From Arcobacter sp. (GTDB lineage Bacteria > Campylobacterota > Campylobacteria > Campylobacterales > Arcobacteraceae), in NCBI GenBank assembly GCA_002869565.1, contig PKUJ01000004.1:62001-126000 (forward strand): DNA of 64,000 nt. Direction: 5' to 3'. A program made the position numbers and the translations under genes. The notes under the pieces are model-generated. The model made no database searches, was not told the DNA's origin, and saw nothing but the letters and a program-made list of their open reading frames with translations. Within the stretch, counting starts at the first letter, position 1. Each line of letters opens with the position of its first letter. Below, in pieces: positions 25,118 through 33,907 of the stretch.

Positions 25118-25666
25118 ATGGCATCAAGATTATTAGAAAGATATAATTCAGAAATTAAACCAGCTTTAGAAGCAGAGTTTCCAAAAAACAAAATGTTAAC
25201 TGCAAAGTTAAACAAAGTTGTTATCTCTGTTGGAGCTGGTGAAGCTATGAAAGATAGTAAATTAATGCAAAACATTCAAGATACTATCTCTTTAATTGCT
25301 GGTCAAAGAGCAGTTAAAGTTATTGCTAAAAAATCAGTTGCTGGTTTTAAAGTAAGAGAAGGTTACCCTGTAGGTGTTAAAGTAACACTAAGAGGTGAGC
25401 AAATGTATAACTTCTTAGATAAACTTTGTTCAATTGCATTACCAAGAGTAAAAGACTTTAGAGGTCTTAACAGAAATGGTTTTGATGGTAGAGGAAACTT
25501 CAACTTTGGATTAGATGAGCAATTAATGTTCCCAGAAGTTGTATATGATGATATTATCAAAACACATGGTATGAATATTTCAATTGGGACAACTGCTGAT
25601 AATGATGCTGAAGCATATAAATTATTAGAATTAGTTGGAATTCCATTTTCAAAAGGAAGAGCGTAA
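25118..25666 (+). CDS. rplE: 50S ribosomal protein L5
   Basis: The ATG at 25118 ([12 protein letters not shown], 182 residues) follows AAGGTG; a GTG at 25109 overlaps rplX and is less likely. Conserved '[20 protein letters not shown]' lies near 108-127. L5 binds 5S rRNA in the central protuberance. The stop overlaps rpsN by one base. Confidence 0.96.
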   Translation: MASRLLERYNSEIKPALEAEFPKNKMLTAKLNKVVISVGAGEAMKDSKLMQNIQDTISLIAGQRAVKVIAKKSVAGFKVREGYPVGVKVTLRGEQMYNFLDKLCSIALPRVKDFRGLNRNGFDGRGNFNFGLDEQLMFPEVVYDDIIKTHGMNISIGTTADNDAEAYKLLELVGIPFSKGRA

Positions 25667-25851
25667 TGGCAAAGAAATCTATGATCGCTAAGCAACAGAG
25701 AACTCCTAAGTTCTCTTCAAGAGCATATACAAGATGTTCTGTTTGTGGTAGACCACATTCAGTTTACAGAGATTTTGGTCTTTGTAGAATTTGTTTAAGA
25801 AAAATGGCTAACGAGGGATTACTTCCTGGCGTTAAAAAATCTAGTTGGTAG
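25666..25851 (+). CDS. rpsN: 30S ribosomal protein S14, zinc-binding type
   Basis: The product is 61 residues with Cys24, Cys27, Cys40 and Cys43 forming a zinc site (C-x2-C-x12-C-x2-C), so this is the zinc-dependent S14 rather than the ~100-residue zinc-free form. It sits in the 30S head near S3 and S10. It overlaps rplE by one base. Confidence 0.97.
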   Translation: MAKKSMIAKQQRTPKFSSRAYTRCSVCGRPHSVYRDFGLCRICLRKMANEGLLPGVKKSSW

Positions 25852-25864
25852 GAGAAATTAAGCT

Positions 25865-26263
25865 ATGATGAATGATATAATCGCAGATGCTTTAACAAGA
25901 ATTAGAAATGCTGCAATGAGAAAATTAGAAGTTGCAACATTATTACATTCGAATACGGTAGTTGGAGTTTTAAATGTATTACAATCAAAAGAATACATTG
26001 ATGGTTTCAAAGTTATTGATGGTGAAAAGAACAAAAAAACTGTTCAAGTAACATTAAAATATGATGATAATGAGAAATCAGTTATCAATGAAATCAAAAG
26101 AGTTTCAAAACCAGGAAGAAGAGTTTATAAAAACGCTTCTGAAATAAAATCTTTTAAAAACGGATATGGTACAATCATTGTTTCTACAAACAAGGGTGTA
26201 ATTGCTAACGATGAGGCTTTCGCTGCAAACGTTGGTGGTGAAGTACTATGTACAGTTTGGTAG
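25865..26263 (+). CDS. rpsH: 30S ribosomal protein S8
   Basis: The 132-residue product has '[17 protein letters not shown]' at the N-terminus and 'KPGRRVYK' and '[11 protein letters not shown]' in the C-terminal half. S8 binds helix 21 of 16S rRNA and in E. coli represses the spc operon. There are two consecutive ATGs (25865, 25868) and either could be used. Confidence 0.96.
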   Translation: MMNDIIADALTRIRNAAMRKLEVATLLHSNTVVGVLNVLQSKEYIDGFKVIDGEKNKKTVQVTLKYDDNEKSVINEIKRVSKPGRRVYKNASEIKSFKNGYGTIIVSTNKGVIANDEAFAANVGGEVLCTVW

Positions 26264-26272
26264 GAGAGTGTA

Positions 26273-26806
26273 ATGTCTAGAATTGGAAAAAAACCTATCG
26301 CTATCCCATCAGGAGTAGAAATTACTGTTGATGGTTCAGTTGTTAACGTAAAAAAAGGAAATAAAACTATTCCTGTTGAAACACACGGAAGAGTTGGTGT
26401 TGAAGTTGCTGATGGAAATGTTACACTTGCAAAAGTTGGTGAAACAAAAGAATCTGCAGCTTTCTGGGGAACTTATAGAGCTTTAATTAGCAATGCAGTT
26501 GATGGATTAGATAAAGGTTTTACTAAATCTTTAGAAATCAATGGTGTTGGTTATAGAGCTGCTGTTAAAGGAAAAGTTTTAGAACTTCAATTAGGTTATT
26601 CTCACCCAATTAACTATGAAATCGCTGATGAATTAGAGATTACAGTTGAGAAAAACATAATCCACGTAAAAGGTGCTGACAAACAACAAGTTGGTCAAGC
26701 TGCTGCAATTATTAGAGGCTACAGAAAACCAGAACCGTATAAAGGTAAAGGTGTGAAGTATACTGACGAGCATATCGTTAGAAAAGCCGGAAAAACTGCG
26801 AAGTAA
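26273..26806 (+). CDS. rplF: 50S ribosomal protein L6
   Basis: The 177-residue product starts [17 protein letters not shown] and ends with '[20 protein letters not shown]', the conserved L6 tail. L6 has two similar alpha/beta domains and lies at the base of the L7/L12 stalk near the GTPase centre. Confidence 0.97.
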   Translation: MSRIGKKPIAIPSGVEITVDGSVVNVKKGNKTIPVETHGRVGVEVADGNVTLAKVGETKESAAFWGTYRALISNAVDGLDKGFTKSLEINGVGYRAAVKGKVLELQLGYSHPINYEIADELEITVEKNIIHVKGADKQQVGQAAAIIRGYRKPEPYKGKGVKYTDEHIVRKAGKTAK

Positions 26807-26816
26807 GGTGTAAAAA

Positions 26817-27176
26817 ATGAGTAGATCAAAAGATTTAGCTAAAAAGAACTCTTTAAGAGCTATTAGAAAAAGAAGAGTTAGAGGTAATATATCAGGAACT
26901 GCGCAAACACCTAGAGTAACTATTTTTAAATCAAATAAGTACTTAAGTGCACAAGCAATTGATGACGTTGCTGGTGTTACACTTGCAGCAGTAAATTCTA
27001 AAGCGTTAGGATTAAATTCTAACAAAGAGAATGCAGTAAAAGTAGCAGCACAATTTGCTGAAACTTTAAAATCAAATAATATTGAAACAGTTGTTTTCGA
27101 TAGAAATGGTTACCTTTATCATGGTGTAGTTGCAGCATTTGCTGATGCACTTAGAGATAACGGTATCAAATTATAA
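26817..27176 (+). CDS. rplR: 50S ribosomal protein L18
   Basis: The 119-residue product has a basic N-terminus, '[20 protein letters not shown]' near 37-56 and '[25 protein letters not shown]' in pieces at the end, typical for L18, which binds 5S rRNA with L5. It sits between rplF and rpsE as usual. Confidence 0.97.
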   Translation: MSRSKDLAKKNSLRAIRKRRVRGNISGTAQTPRVTIFKSNKYLSAQAIDDVAGVTLAAVNSKALGLNSNKENAVKVAAQFAETLKSNNIETVVFDRNGYLYHGVVAAFADALRDNGIKL

Positions 27177-27182
27177 GGGTTA

Positions 27183-27629
27183 ATGATGGCAGCAGTAAAT
27201 AGAGAAGATTTTCAAGAAGCAATCGTTAAAATCGGAAGAGTAACAAAAGTTGTAAAAGGTGGACGAAGATTCAGATTTACAGCTTTAGTTGTTGTTGGAG
27301 ATAAAAACGGTACAGTTGGATTTGGTACAGGAAAAGCAAAAGAAGTTCCTGATGCAATTAAGAAAGCTTTAGATGATGCTTTTAAATCATTAGTAAAAGT
27401 TAATATTCATGGTACAACTATTAATCACGATATTGAACATAAATACAATGCAAGTAAAATTTTATTAAAACCAGCATCAGAAGGTACAGGACTAATCGCA
27501 GGTGGTGCGGCTAGACCAGTTCTTGAGCTTGCTGGAGTTAAAGATATTATTGCAAAATCTTTAGGTTCAAATAATCCAAATAACCTTGTGCAAGCTACAG
27601 TTGAAGCATTAGCAAGAATTAAAGGGTAA
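27183..27629 (+). CDS. rpsE: 30S ribosomal protein S5
   Basis: The 148-residue product has '[20 protein letters not shown]' near 20-39 and '[17 protein letters not shown]', typical of S5, which helps fidelity and mRNA unwinding. Two ATGs occur in tandem. The usual rpmD (L30) gene is missing between rpsE and rplO, as is normal for Campylobacterota. Confidence 0.97.
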   Translation: MMAAVNREDFQEAIVKIGRVTKVVKGGRRFRFTALVVVGDKNGTVGFGTGKAKEVPDAIKKALDDAFKSLVKVNIHGTTINHDIEHKYNASKILLKPASEGTGLIAGGAARPVLELAGVKDIIAKSLGSNNPNNLVQATVEALARIKG

Positions 27630-27632
27630 TTT

Positions 27633-28031
27633 ATGGTATTAGATAACTTACAACCAGCATCTGGTAGTACAAAAAATGTTAAAAGAGTAGGTAGAGGTCA
27701 AGGTTCAGGAATGGGTAAGACTTCTACTAGAGGTCAAAAAGGTCAAAAATCTAGATCTGGATACAAAATTAAGAGACATTTTGAGGGTGGTCAACAACCT
27801 CTTCAAAAAAGAGTTCCTAAAATTGGATTCTTTTCAAGAGTAGCAAAACCTTATTCAATCAATGTAGATAAAATTAAACAAGTTGCAGAACTTGAAGAAA
27901 TTACGCTTGATTCAATTAAAGCTGTTTACAAACTTTCTAGAAGAGTTACAAAAGTTAAATTAATTGGAACAGCTGCTAAAGATTTAGCATCTAAAATTAA
28001 AGACGAAAACGTAACAACAACTGGAAACTAA
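27633..28031 (+). CDS. rplO: 50S ribosomal protein L15
   Basis: The 132-residue product has the Gly-rich, basic '[20 protein letters not shown]' start and '[17 protein letters not shown]' near 50-66, both diagnostic of L15, a late 50S assembly protein. It is directly followed by secY, the normal order. Confidence 0.97.
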   Translation: MVLDNLQPASGSTKNVKRVGRGQGSGMGKTSTRGQKGQKSRSGYKIKRHFEGGQQPLQKRVPKIGFFSRVAKPYSINVDKIKQVAELEEITLDSIKAVYKLSRRVTKVKLIGTAAKDLASKIKDENVTTTGN

Positions 28032-28033
28032 TT

Positions 28034-29296
28034 ATGAGTAAAGATCTGATAAATAAGATTCTTATTACATTAGGTTTTATTTTACTTTACAGGTTACTGG
28101 CTTATGTGCCAGTTCCTGGAGTAAATATAGACGTAGTTAAAGAATTCTTCGATTCAAATGCAAACAATGCATTAGGTCTTGTTAATATGTTTAGTGGTAA
28201 TGCAGTTGAAAGACTGTCAATTATCTCTTTGGGTATTATGCCATACATCACTGCTTCAATTATTATGGAGCTTCTAGCCGCAACTTTCCCAGCTTTAGGT
28301 AAAATGAAAAAAGAGAGAGATGGGATGCAAAAATATATGCAAATCATCAGATACACAACTATTGTTATTACATTAATTCAATCTATTGGTGTATCAATGG
28401 GTCTTAATTCATTAACTGGTCAAAGTGGACAAAGTGCAATTTCAATTGATATGGATACATTTGTAGCTGTATCAGCAATTTCTATGCTAACTGGTACTAT
28501 GCTTCTTATGTGGATTGGTGAACAAATCACACAAAAAGGTATTGGTAACGGTATTTCACTAATTATTTTTGCTGGAATAGTTTCTGCAATTCCTAGTGCA
28601 ATTGGTGGAACTATTGACTTAGTTAATAATGGACAAATGAATTTCTTAACAGTAATAGCTATTGTGATTATTGTTCTAGGAACTGTTGGAGCTATTATTT
28701 ATGTTGAATTAGGTGAAAGAAGGGTTCCTGTTTCTTACTCAAGAAAAGTTATGATGCAAAATCAAAGCAAAAGAGTAATGAATTATATTCCTATTAAAGT
28801 AAATCTTGCAGGTGTTATTCCAGCAATTTTTGCATCAGCTATTTTAATGTTTCCTGCTACAATTTTACAAGGTTCTCAAAATAAATATCTTTTAGCAGTT
28901 GGAGATTTTTTAAGTCCTCAATCATATACTTTTAATGTATTTATGTTTTTATTCGTAGTTTTCTTTGCATTCTTTTATGCATCAATTACTTTTAATGCAA
29001 AAGATATTTCAGAAAATTTAAAAAAACAAGGTGGATTTATACCAGGCGTTAGACCAGGGGCAAGCACAGCAGAATTTTTAAATGAAACTGCAAGTAGATT
29101 GACTTTCTGGGGTGCTCTTTATTTAGGTGCTATTTCAACTGTGCCATGGCTTTTAGTTAAAGCAATGGGTGTTCCTTTCTATTTTGGAGGTGTTGCAGTA
29201 CTTATCGTTGTTCAAGTTGCTATTGATACAATGAGAAAGATTGAAGCACAACAATATATGAATAAATATGAAACTCTTAGTGCAGTAGGTCTATAA
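28034..29296 (+). CDS. secY: Protein translocase subunit SecY
   Basis: At 420 residues with ten membrane segments it has standard SecY length. Visible signatures are 'GIMPYITASIIMELL' near 73-87 and 'RPGASTAEFLNETASRLTFWGALYLG' in pieces near 340, with 'NLKKQGGFIPGVRPG' just before. It forms the protein-conducting channel with SecE and SecG. It is two bases after rplO. Confidence 0.98.
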   Translation: MSKDLINKILITLGFILLYRLLAYVPVPGVNIDVVKEFFDSNANNALGLVNMFSGNAVERLSIISLGIMPYITASIIMELLAATFPALGKMKKERDGMQKYMQIIRYTTIVITLIQSIGVSMGLNSLTGQSGQSAISIDMDTFVAVSAISMLTGTMLLMWIGEQITQKGIGNGISLIIFAGIVSAIPSAIGGTIDLVNNGQMNFLTVIAIVIIVLGTVGAIIYVELGERRVPVSYSRKVMMQNQSKRVMNYIPIKVNLAGVIPAIFASAILMFPATILQGSQNKYLLAVGDFLSPQSYTFNVFMFLFVVFFAFFYASITFNAKDISENLKKQGGFIPGVRPGASTAEFLNETASRLTFWGALYLGAISTVPWLLVKAMGVPFYFGGVAVLIVVQVAIDTMRKIEAQQYMNKYETLSAVGL

Positions 29297-29301
29297 ATCT
29301 T

Positions 29302-30066
29302 ATGGCTATTCCATTAAGAAAAACAAATGAAATTGAAAAGCTTCGTACTGCAAATATTGCAGTTGCGAAGACTTTAAACTATCTAGCGCAAAATGTTAAA
29401 GCTGGTATGACTTTAAAAGAAGTAGATGCTTTAGGTGAAGAGTTTTTAGATAACTTAAATGCTCGTCCTTCTTTTAAAGGTTTATACGGTTTTCCTAATG
29501 CTATTTGTACTTCGTTAAATGAAGTAATTATTCATGGTATTCCATCAGATGTTGTTCTAAAAGAAGGTGATATTTTAGGTATTGATATTGGAACAGAAAT
29601 TGATGGGTGGTATGGTGATGCTGCTATTACAATGCCTATAGGAAAAATATCAAAAGAAGATGAAGAATTAATTGCTTGTGCAAAAGATGCTTTATATTAT
29701 GCTATCGATATTATTAGAGAAGGCATGAGATTTAAAGAACTTTCAAAAGAGATTGAAAACTTCATTGTTTCACGAGGTTATCAACCCCTTGTACGGTTTT
29801 GTGGACACGGTATTGGTAGAAAACCTCACTGCGAACCAGAAATTCCAAATTATGTTGATGCACCAAATGTAAAATCTGGACCAAAAATCAAAAATGGTAT
29901 GGTATTTTGTTTAGAACCAATGGTTTGTCAAAAAGGACGAGAACCAATTATTTTAGACAATGATTGGGATGTTGTATCAGAGGATAGATTGCGAGGAAGT
30001 CATTATGAGCATACAGTTGCCGTAATTGATGGTAAAGCAGTTATTTTAAGTAAAGTACAAGAGTAA
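29302..30066 (+). CDS. map: Methionine aminopeptidase, type I
   Basis: The 254-residue product has the metal-binding residues of type I enzymes: '[19 protein letters not shown]' (Asp ligands), '[20 protein letters not shown]' (His) and later 'FCLEPMV' (Glu). It removes the initiator Met from new proteins. It is between secY and infA, a common order in this phylum. Some bases differ in style (e.g. CGTCCTTC) but there is no sign of transfer. Confidence 0.97.
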   Translation: MAIPLRKTNEIEKLRTANIAVAKTLNYLAQNVKAGMTLKEVDALGEEFLDNLNARPSFKGLYGFPNAICTSLNEVIIHGIPSDVVLKEGDILGIDIGTEIDGWYGDAAITMPIGKISKEDEELIACAKDALYYAIDIIREGMRFKELSKEIENFIVSRGYQPLVRFCGHGIGRKPHCEPEIPNYVDAPNVKSGPKIKNGMVFCLEPMVCQKGREPIILDNDWDVVSEDRLRGSHYEHTVAVIDGKAVILSKVQE

Positions 30067-30080
30067 ACTTAGGAGATAAA

Positions 30081-30299
30081 GTGGCAAAAGATGATGTAAT
30101 TGTAATAGATGGTAAAGTAACAGTAGCTTTACCAAATGCAATGTTTAAAGTTGAGTTAGATAATGGTCATATGGTTTTATGCCATATCTCTGGAAAAATG
30201 AGAATGCACTACATTAAGATTTTACCAGGAGATAAAGTAAAAGTTGAAATCACACCTTATTCTTTGGATAAGGGTAGAATCACTCACCGATATAAATAA
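30081..30299 (+). CDS. infA: Translation initiation factor IF-1
   Basis: The 72-residue product uses a GTG start (30081) after AGGAGA. It has the OB-fold IF-1 pattern: '[20 protein letters not shown]' near 10-30 and '[14 protein letters not shown]' at the end. It blocks the A site during initiation. It closes the operon; a strong hairpin follows. Confidence 0.97.
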   Translation: MAKDDVIVIDGKVTVALPNAMFKVELDNGHMVLCHISGKMRMHYIKILPGDKVKVEITPYSLDKGRITHRYK

Positions 30300-30305
30300 T
30301 TATTT

Positions 30306-30339
30306 AGAGATATCTTATTTTTAAGATATCTCTTTCTTT
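30306..30339 (+). terminator. Terminator of the S10-spc operon
   Basis: AGAGATATCTTA (30306-30317) and TAAGATATCTCT (30322-30333) form a perfect 12-bp stem with a TTTT loop, followed by TTCTTTG. It ends the 10.6-kb ribosomal operon 6 bases after infA. Confidence 0.85.
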
Positions 30340-30386
30340 GTATTATTATGATAGAATCTAACAAATAATTTTTTAGAGAATGTCAT

Positions 30387-31646
30387 ATGAATGAAATCAC
30401 AGAAGTAATAAATACTACACTAGAAAACTTAAATAAAGAAAATAAATTAATCACACCCCTAAATTATGAAAAAGAATTTTTCAGTTTATTAAAAAAAACT
30501 GATCTTATTTTAGAAGATTATGTTGATTTCGAAGAGATTACAAATCAACTAACTAAAGAAGAAAAAGCTTTCTTTAATGAAAATAACATTACAACATTTA
30601 AAGAACTTGCAATTATTTTTAGTAAAAGAATAGAGCAAAGTGATATAAAAGAATTTTTAAAACATTTAGCCTACTATATGAGGCCTTCACTAAATAATAT
30701 AGATGTTAAAAATGATATAGATAAAGTTTGTGCAGAAATTGCGAGTAATCCAAATAATTTAATTAGCAATGAATCAAAAAGAAAATTAAGAAGTTTAACA
30801 AATATCAGAATTAAAAATGAAAGGCAATTTTTTGATGATAAATCATCTGATGTAAAAAAACTTGTTCTTTTTATTAGTGATTATTTTAAAAAAATATTAG
30901 TTAAAAATAAAACGAGTATAGAAGAAGTTATTACAATTAAAAATGAGATTAAAAATTTAAAATTATCTAATTCATCTTTAGATGATTTATTAGTATTACA
31001 AGATAGACTTTTAGAGGCTACAGAAAAATTTGAAAAAGCATTATTAAGTAATAATGTTGTTATAAAAAATACTAAAAATGAATCTGAACTTTTATATGAA
31101 CAAATTGAAGTATTGCAAGAAAGTTTAATTAAAGCAGAAGAAGAAAAATCTATTGATTATTTAACTGGTGTTCTTACTAGACGAGCCTTTGAAATGGAAT
31201 CAGAGAGAATAGAAAAAGAGTACAAAGTATACGATTCTAATTATGCAGTGGTATTTTTTGATATTGATCACTTCAAAAAAATTAATGATACACATGGTCA
31301 TGGCTGTGGAGATATTGTGCTTAGCACTTTTTCATCAATTTTAAAAAAACTTACAAGAACTGAAGATTTAATAGTTAGATATGGTGGAGAAGAGTTTGTA
31401 ACAATTGTACATTATAAAAACAAGATTGAAATATCTAATTACTTAAGAAGAGTAAAAAATATAATTACAAATAATAAATTTGTTTGTAAAAATATTAAAT
31501 TAAATGTTCAGTTTTGTGCAGGTGTTAGTTTTAGGAATAATTATAATTCTTATGAAGAGGCATTACTTAAAGCAGACAATTTATTGTATAAAGCAAAACA
31601 AAGTGGCCGAAATAAAATTATATTAGATAATGACGAGATATATTAA
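30387..31646 (+). CDS. Soluble diguanylate cyclase (GGDEF)
   Basis: The 419-residue product has a ~240-residue helical N-terminal region of unknown fold, a coiled-coil segment and a C-terminal GGDEF domain (about 255-415). The active site is intact: 'FFDIDHFKKINDTHGHG' and 'RYGGEEF'. An I-site RTED lies nine residues before the GGEEF motif, so product inhibition is likely. No membrane segment or signal peptide is seen, so it is cytosolic. It makes c-di-GMP from GTP. It starts a separate transcript after the ribosomal terminator. Confidence 0.9.
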   Translation: MNEITEVINTTLENLNKENKLITPLNYEKEFFSLLKKTDLILEDYVDFEEITNQLTKEEKAFFNENNITTFKELAIIFSKRIEQSDIKEFLKHLAYYMRPSLNNIDVKNDIDKVCAEIASNPNNLISNESKRKLRSLTNIRIKNERQFFDDKSSDVKKLVLFISDYFKKILVKNKTSIEEVITIKNEIKNLKLSNSSLDDLLVLQDRLLEATEKFEKALLSNNVVIKNTKNESELLYEQIEVLQESLIKAEEEKSIDYLTGVLTRRAFEMESERIEKEYKVYDSNYAVVFFDIDHFKKINDTHGHGCGDIVLSTFSSILKKLTRTEDLIVRYGGEEFVTIVHYKNKIEISNYLRRVKNIITNNKFVCKNIKLNVQFCAGVSFRNNYNSYEEALLKADNLLYKAKQSGRNKIILDNDEIY

Positions 31647-31659
31647 TTTATAAGTATTT

Positions 31660-31733
31660 CAAACTTATGAAGCCCATAATTAATATATTCGCGCACTTTA
31701 AAAAGTAACTAATTAAAAGGCTTCATAAGTTTG
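31660..31733. repeat. 15-base perfect inverted repeat between converging genes
   Basis: CAAACTTATGAAGCC (31660-31674) and GGCTTCATAAGTTTG (31719-31733) are fully complementary across a 44-base loop, which itself contains ACTTT/AAAGT and AATTA/TAATT pairs. The arm ACTTAT could also pair with ATAAGT at 31650-31655, so two exclusive folds are possible. It may be a two-way terminator for the flanking converging genes, or the remains of a mobile element. Confidence 0.7.
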
Positions 31734-31740
31734 TCTACTG

Positions 31741-31953
31741 TTATAATACCCTATTTTTTGTTAAATTTATCTCTTCTTCAATATATTTTTTTTGTTCAAC
31801 CATAAAATCTAAATGTTTTCTAAGTATTTCTTTATCTCTATATGATTCAATTATGAATTTATATAATATTGGCCTATTTTTTTTCCAATTATGTAAAGTT
31901 GTTTTGTTTACATTTAAATCTGCTTCTAATTTTCTAAAACTTGGAACGCTCAT
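31741..31953 (-). CDS. Small helix-turn-helix protein, probable autoregulator
   Basis: The 70-residue product has a helix-turn-helix at about residues 4-28 (SFRKLEADLNVNKTTLHNWKK) and a charged C-terminal helix. It follows an SD (AGGAG) and a good promoter on the minus strand: TTGACT (32007-32002) and TACAAT (31984-31979) with a 17-base spacer. The palindrome TTGTACAA overlaps the -10 and a second copy-like site (TGGTACAAAA) overlaps the spacer, suggesting self-repression. Possibly it also controls the divergent glycosylase gene. Confidence 0.65.
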   Translation of the reverse strand: MSVPSFRKLEADLNVNKTTLHNWKKNRPILYKFIIESYRDKEILRKHLDFMVEQKKYIEEEINLTKNRVL

Positions 31954-31978
31954 TAAAATCTCCTAAAAAGATAATTCT

Positions 31979-32072
31979 ATTGTACAAGTTAATGGTACAA
32001 AAGTCAATAAAAAATTCTTTATTATTCCATTTAACGGAACAAATAATATCAAAAGTAGATTTTTTGTACAAT
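31979..32072. promoter_or_regulatory. Divergent promoter region with repeated TTGTACAA sites
   Basis: TTGTACAA occurs at 31980-31987 and 32064-32071, and a related GGTACAAAA at 31994-32002. TTCC-ATTTAAC-GGAA (an inverted repeat with TTCC/GGAA arms) lies between at about 32035-32040. The first sites overlap the minus-strand promoter; the last overlaps a TACAAT (-10-like) just five bases before the glycosylase ATG. This arrangement is typical of an operator set shared by two divergent genes. Confidence 0.6.
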
Positions 32073-32077
32073 TCCGT

Positions 32078-32743
32078 ATGACAAAAGCAGTTAAAAATAA
32101 AATTTTATATCAATTAAATTTTTTAAAATCATTAGGATATAAGTATCATGAAGTGATTAAAATGACTAATCAAGAGGTAAATGGTAATTCTTTGCCAAAT
32201 AATATCTACAGTTTAAAAAGTGTAGTTGAAAATTGTTATTTGTGTGAATTGTCAAAATCAAGAAAAAATGTGCTTTTTGGAGAGGGTAATTTAAATGCTT
32301 CATTAATGCTAATTGCTGATGAACCAACTTCAAGTGAAGATGAACTAAAAAGTTTTTTTGTTGGGAAAAGTGGAGAACAATTATCTAAAATGATCGAAAA
32401 TGTTTTACCTTTAAAAAAAGAAGATGTATATATTACAAATTTGGTTAAGTGTAAAAGTTTAAATGGAATGGGTGCCTCTCATTATAGCTCGTGCAGTACT
32501 TATTTACATAAACAAATTGAGCTTATTAATCCAAAATTAATTGTTACTTTTGGAGAAAAAGCATATCAATATTTATGTAATGATATAACTTCTTTTAGTA
32601 AGATACGTGGACAAGTTATGAACTTTAGAGATTATAAAGTTATTCCTACACACAGTGTTAGTTTTCTTTTACGTAACCCTTCATCTAAAAAAGAAGCATT
32701 TTATGATATGTTAAAAATTAAATCTATTTTGGAGTTAAGTTGA
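32078..32743 (+). CDS. Uracil-DNA glycosylase family 4-like protein, altered motif
   Basis: The 221-residue product keeps the iron-sulfur cluster cysteines (Cys53, Cys56, Cys125, Cys139) and 'FFVGKSGEQLSKMI', 'TNLVKC' and 'HSVSFLLR' that place it in the UDG family 4 group. The usual GEAPG catalytic motif reads ADEPT here, so activity may be altered. Family enzymes remove uracil from DNA. It is divergent from the HTH gene and overlaps the lipoprotein gene by 4 bases. The mRNA may be leaderless because the -10-like site is five bases from the ATG. Confidence 0.75.
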   Translation: MTKAVKNKILYQLNFLKSLGYKYHEVIKMTNQEVNGNSLPNNIYSLKSVVENCYLCELSKSRKNVLFGEGNLNASLMLIADEPTSSEDELKSFFVGKSGEQLSKMIENVLPLKKEDVYITNLVKCKSLNGMGASHYSSCSTYLHKQIELINPKLIVTFGEKAYQYLCNDITSFSKIRGQVMNFRDYKVIPTHSVSFLLRNPSSKKEAFYDMLKIKSILELS

Positions 32744-33840
32744 AAAATCTTTTAATTATAATATTTACAATTTTTTTGTTAGCCGGTTGTGGTCCAAAAA
32801 CTATAGTAGTTCCTAAAGATTCATCTACAAAAACAAAACCTGTTGATGTTATTTCTGAACCAGAAGTTATTGAACCAGAAGTTGAATTTATTGAACCCGT
32901 TCCAGTTGTTGTAGATGAAAATAGAGTAAATAGAATTGCGGTAATTTATCCATCAAAGAATGTTGGACCATATGCAAAATCTACAATTAGTACTATTAGT
33001 GCTTTTTTACTTTTTAATAATGTAGAGTTCGAAATTGAAGCTTTTGACACTTATAATGAAAATCCAGATAGTATTCAAAGAGAATTAATAAACTTAAACG
33101 AAAAGGGTTTTACAAAAGTAATTGCTCTTTTTACTCAAAATGGTTTTAATATTTTAAACTCTTTAGAAGAATCAAAAAATGCAAAAATGTATTTTCCTTT
33201 AATTAATAAGTCAGAAATATATACAGAAAATAGTAATTTTGTATTTGGTGGTATTTCGTATTCTAAACAATTTGAGTTATTACAAACATTGTCAAGTGGC
33301 AGAAATACAATGTTCTATATCAAATCACATTTAGGAAACAAACTAAAAGATAGTTATCTTACTAGTTTTAATCCTGGAATTATTAAAGAAATAGAAAGAA
33401 ATAGCAATAGGTTTAAAAATATAATGAATGACAAAAGAATAATAGGAACAACAGTTTTATTAAATACACCTATCATAAAAACTTCAATTATTATGTCACA
33501 ACTTACAGCATATGAAGTTTTTCCATCTAAGATATTATCAACACAATTAAACTTTAATCCTTTACTTTTAAAACTTACACAAGATAGAGATAGAGAAAAC
33601 TTTTATATAGTAAATTCTATTGCTGATGTAGATAATTTTATAGAAGAATATAGTGAACTTTTAGGTTCTGATATTAGGTACAATTGGGTTGATTATTCTT
33701 CTTTAGTTGGAGTGAATTATCTATTAAATGAAAATGAATCAGAACTTATAAGAACAAAAGTAATTGACAATCAAGTTGACTATGAACCAACTTTATATAG
33801 AACTACATCTTATGGATTTCAAAAAGTATTAACAAATTAA
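32740..33840 (+). CDS. Outer-membrane-type lipoprotein with periplasmic-binding-like fold
   Basis: A TTG start overlaps the previous stop. The N-terminus has a signal peptide and lipobox LAGC with Cys17. A Glu/Pro/Val-rich linker (about 38-65) follows, then ~300 residues with repeated alpha/beta units ('NRIAVIYPSKNVGPYA', 'GFTKVIALFTQNG', 'IIGTTVLLNTP'). This pattern is like LpoA/LppC or type I periplasmic-binding proteins. A role in activating cell wall synthesis is possible by analogy but not shown. Confidence 0.6.
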   Translation: MKNLLIIIFTIFLLAGCGPKTIVVPKDSSTKTKPVDVISEPEVIEPEVEFIEPVPVVVDENRVNRIAVIYPSKNVGPYAKSTISTISAFLLFNNVEFEIEAFDTYNENPDSIQRELINLNEKGFTKVIALFTQNGFNILNSLEESKNAKMYFPLINKSEIYTENSNFVFGGISYSKQFELLQTLSSGRNTMFYIKSHLGNKLKDSYLTSFNPGIIKEIERNSNRFKNIMNDKRIIGTTVLLNTPIIKTSIIMSQLTAYEVFPSKILSTQLNFNPLLLKLTQDRDRENFYIVNSIADVDNFIEEYSELLGSDIRYNWVDYSSLVGVNYLLNENESELIRTKVIDNQVDYEPTLYRTTSYGFQKVLTN

Positions 33841-33860
33841 AAAATTAAGTATCATTTAGA

Positions 33861-33866
33861 TATAAT
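33861..33866 (+). promoter_or_regulatory. TATAAT -10 element for aspS
   Basis: A perfect TATAAT lies 42 bases before the TTG start of aspS in the gap after the lipoprotein gene. No clear -35 hexamer is seen, usual for this phylum, where -10 sites dominate. Confidence 0.55.
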
Positions 33867-33907
33867 CGCGAATAATTAATAAAAAAGAATAAAAGACGGA
33901 GTCAAAT

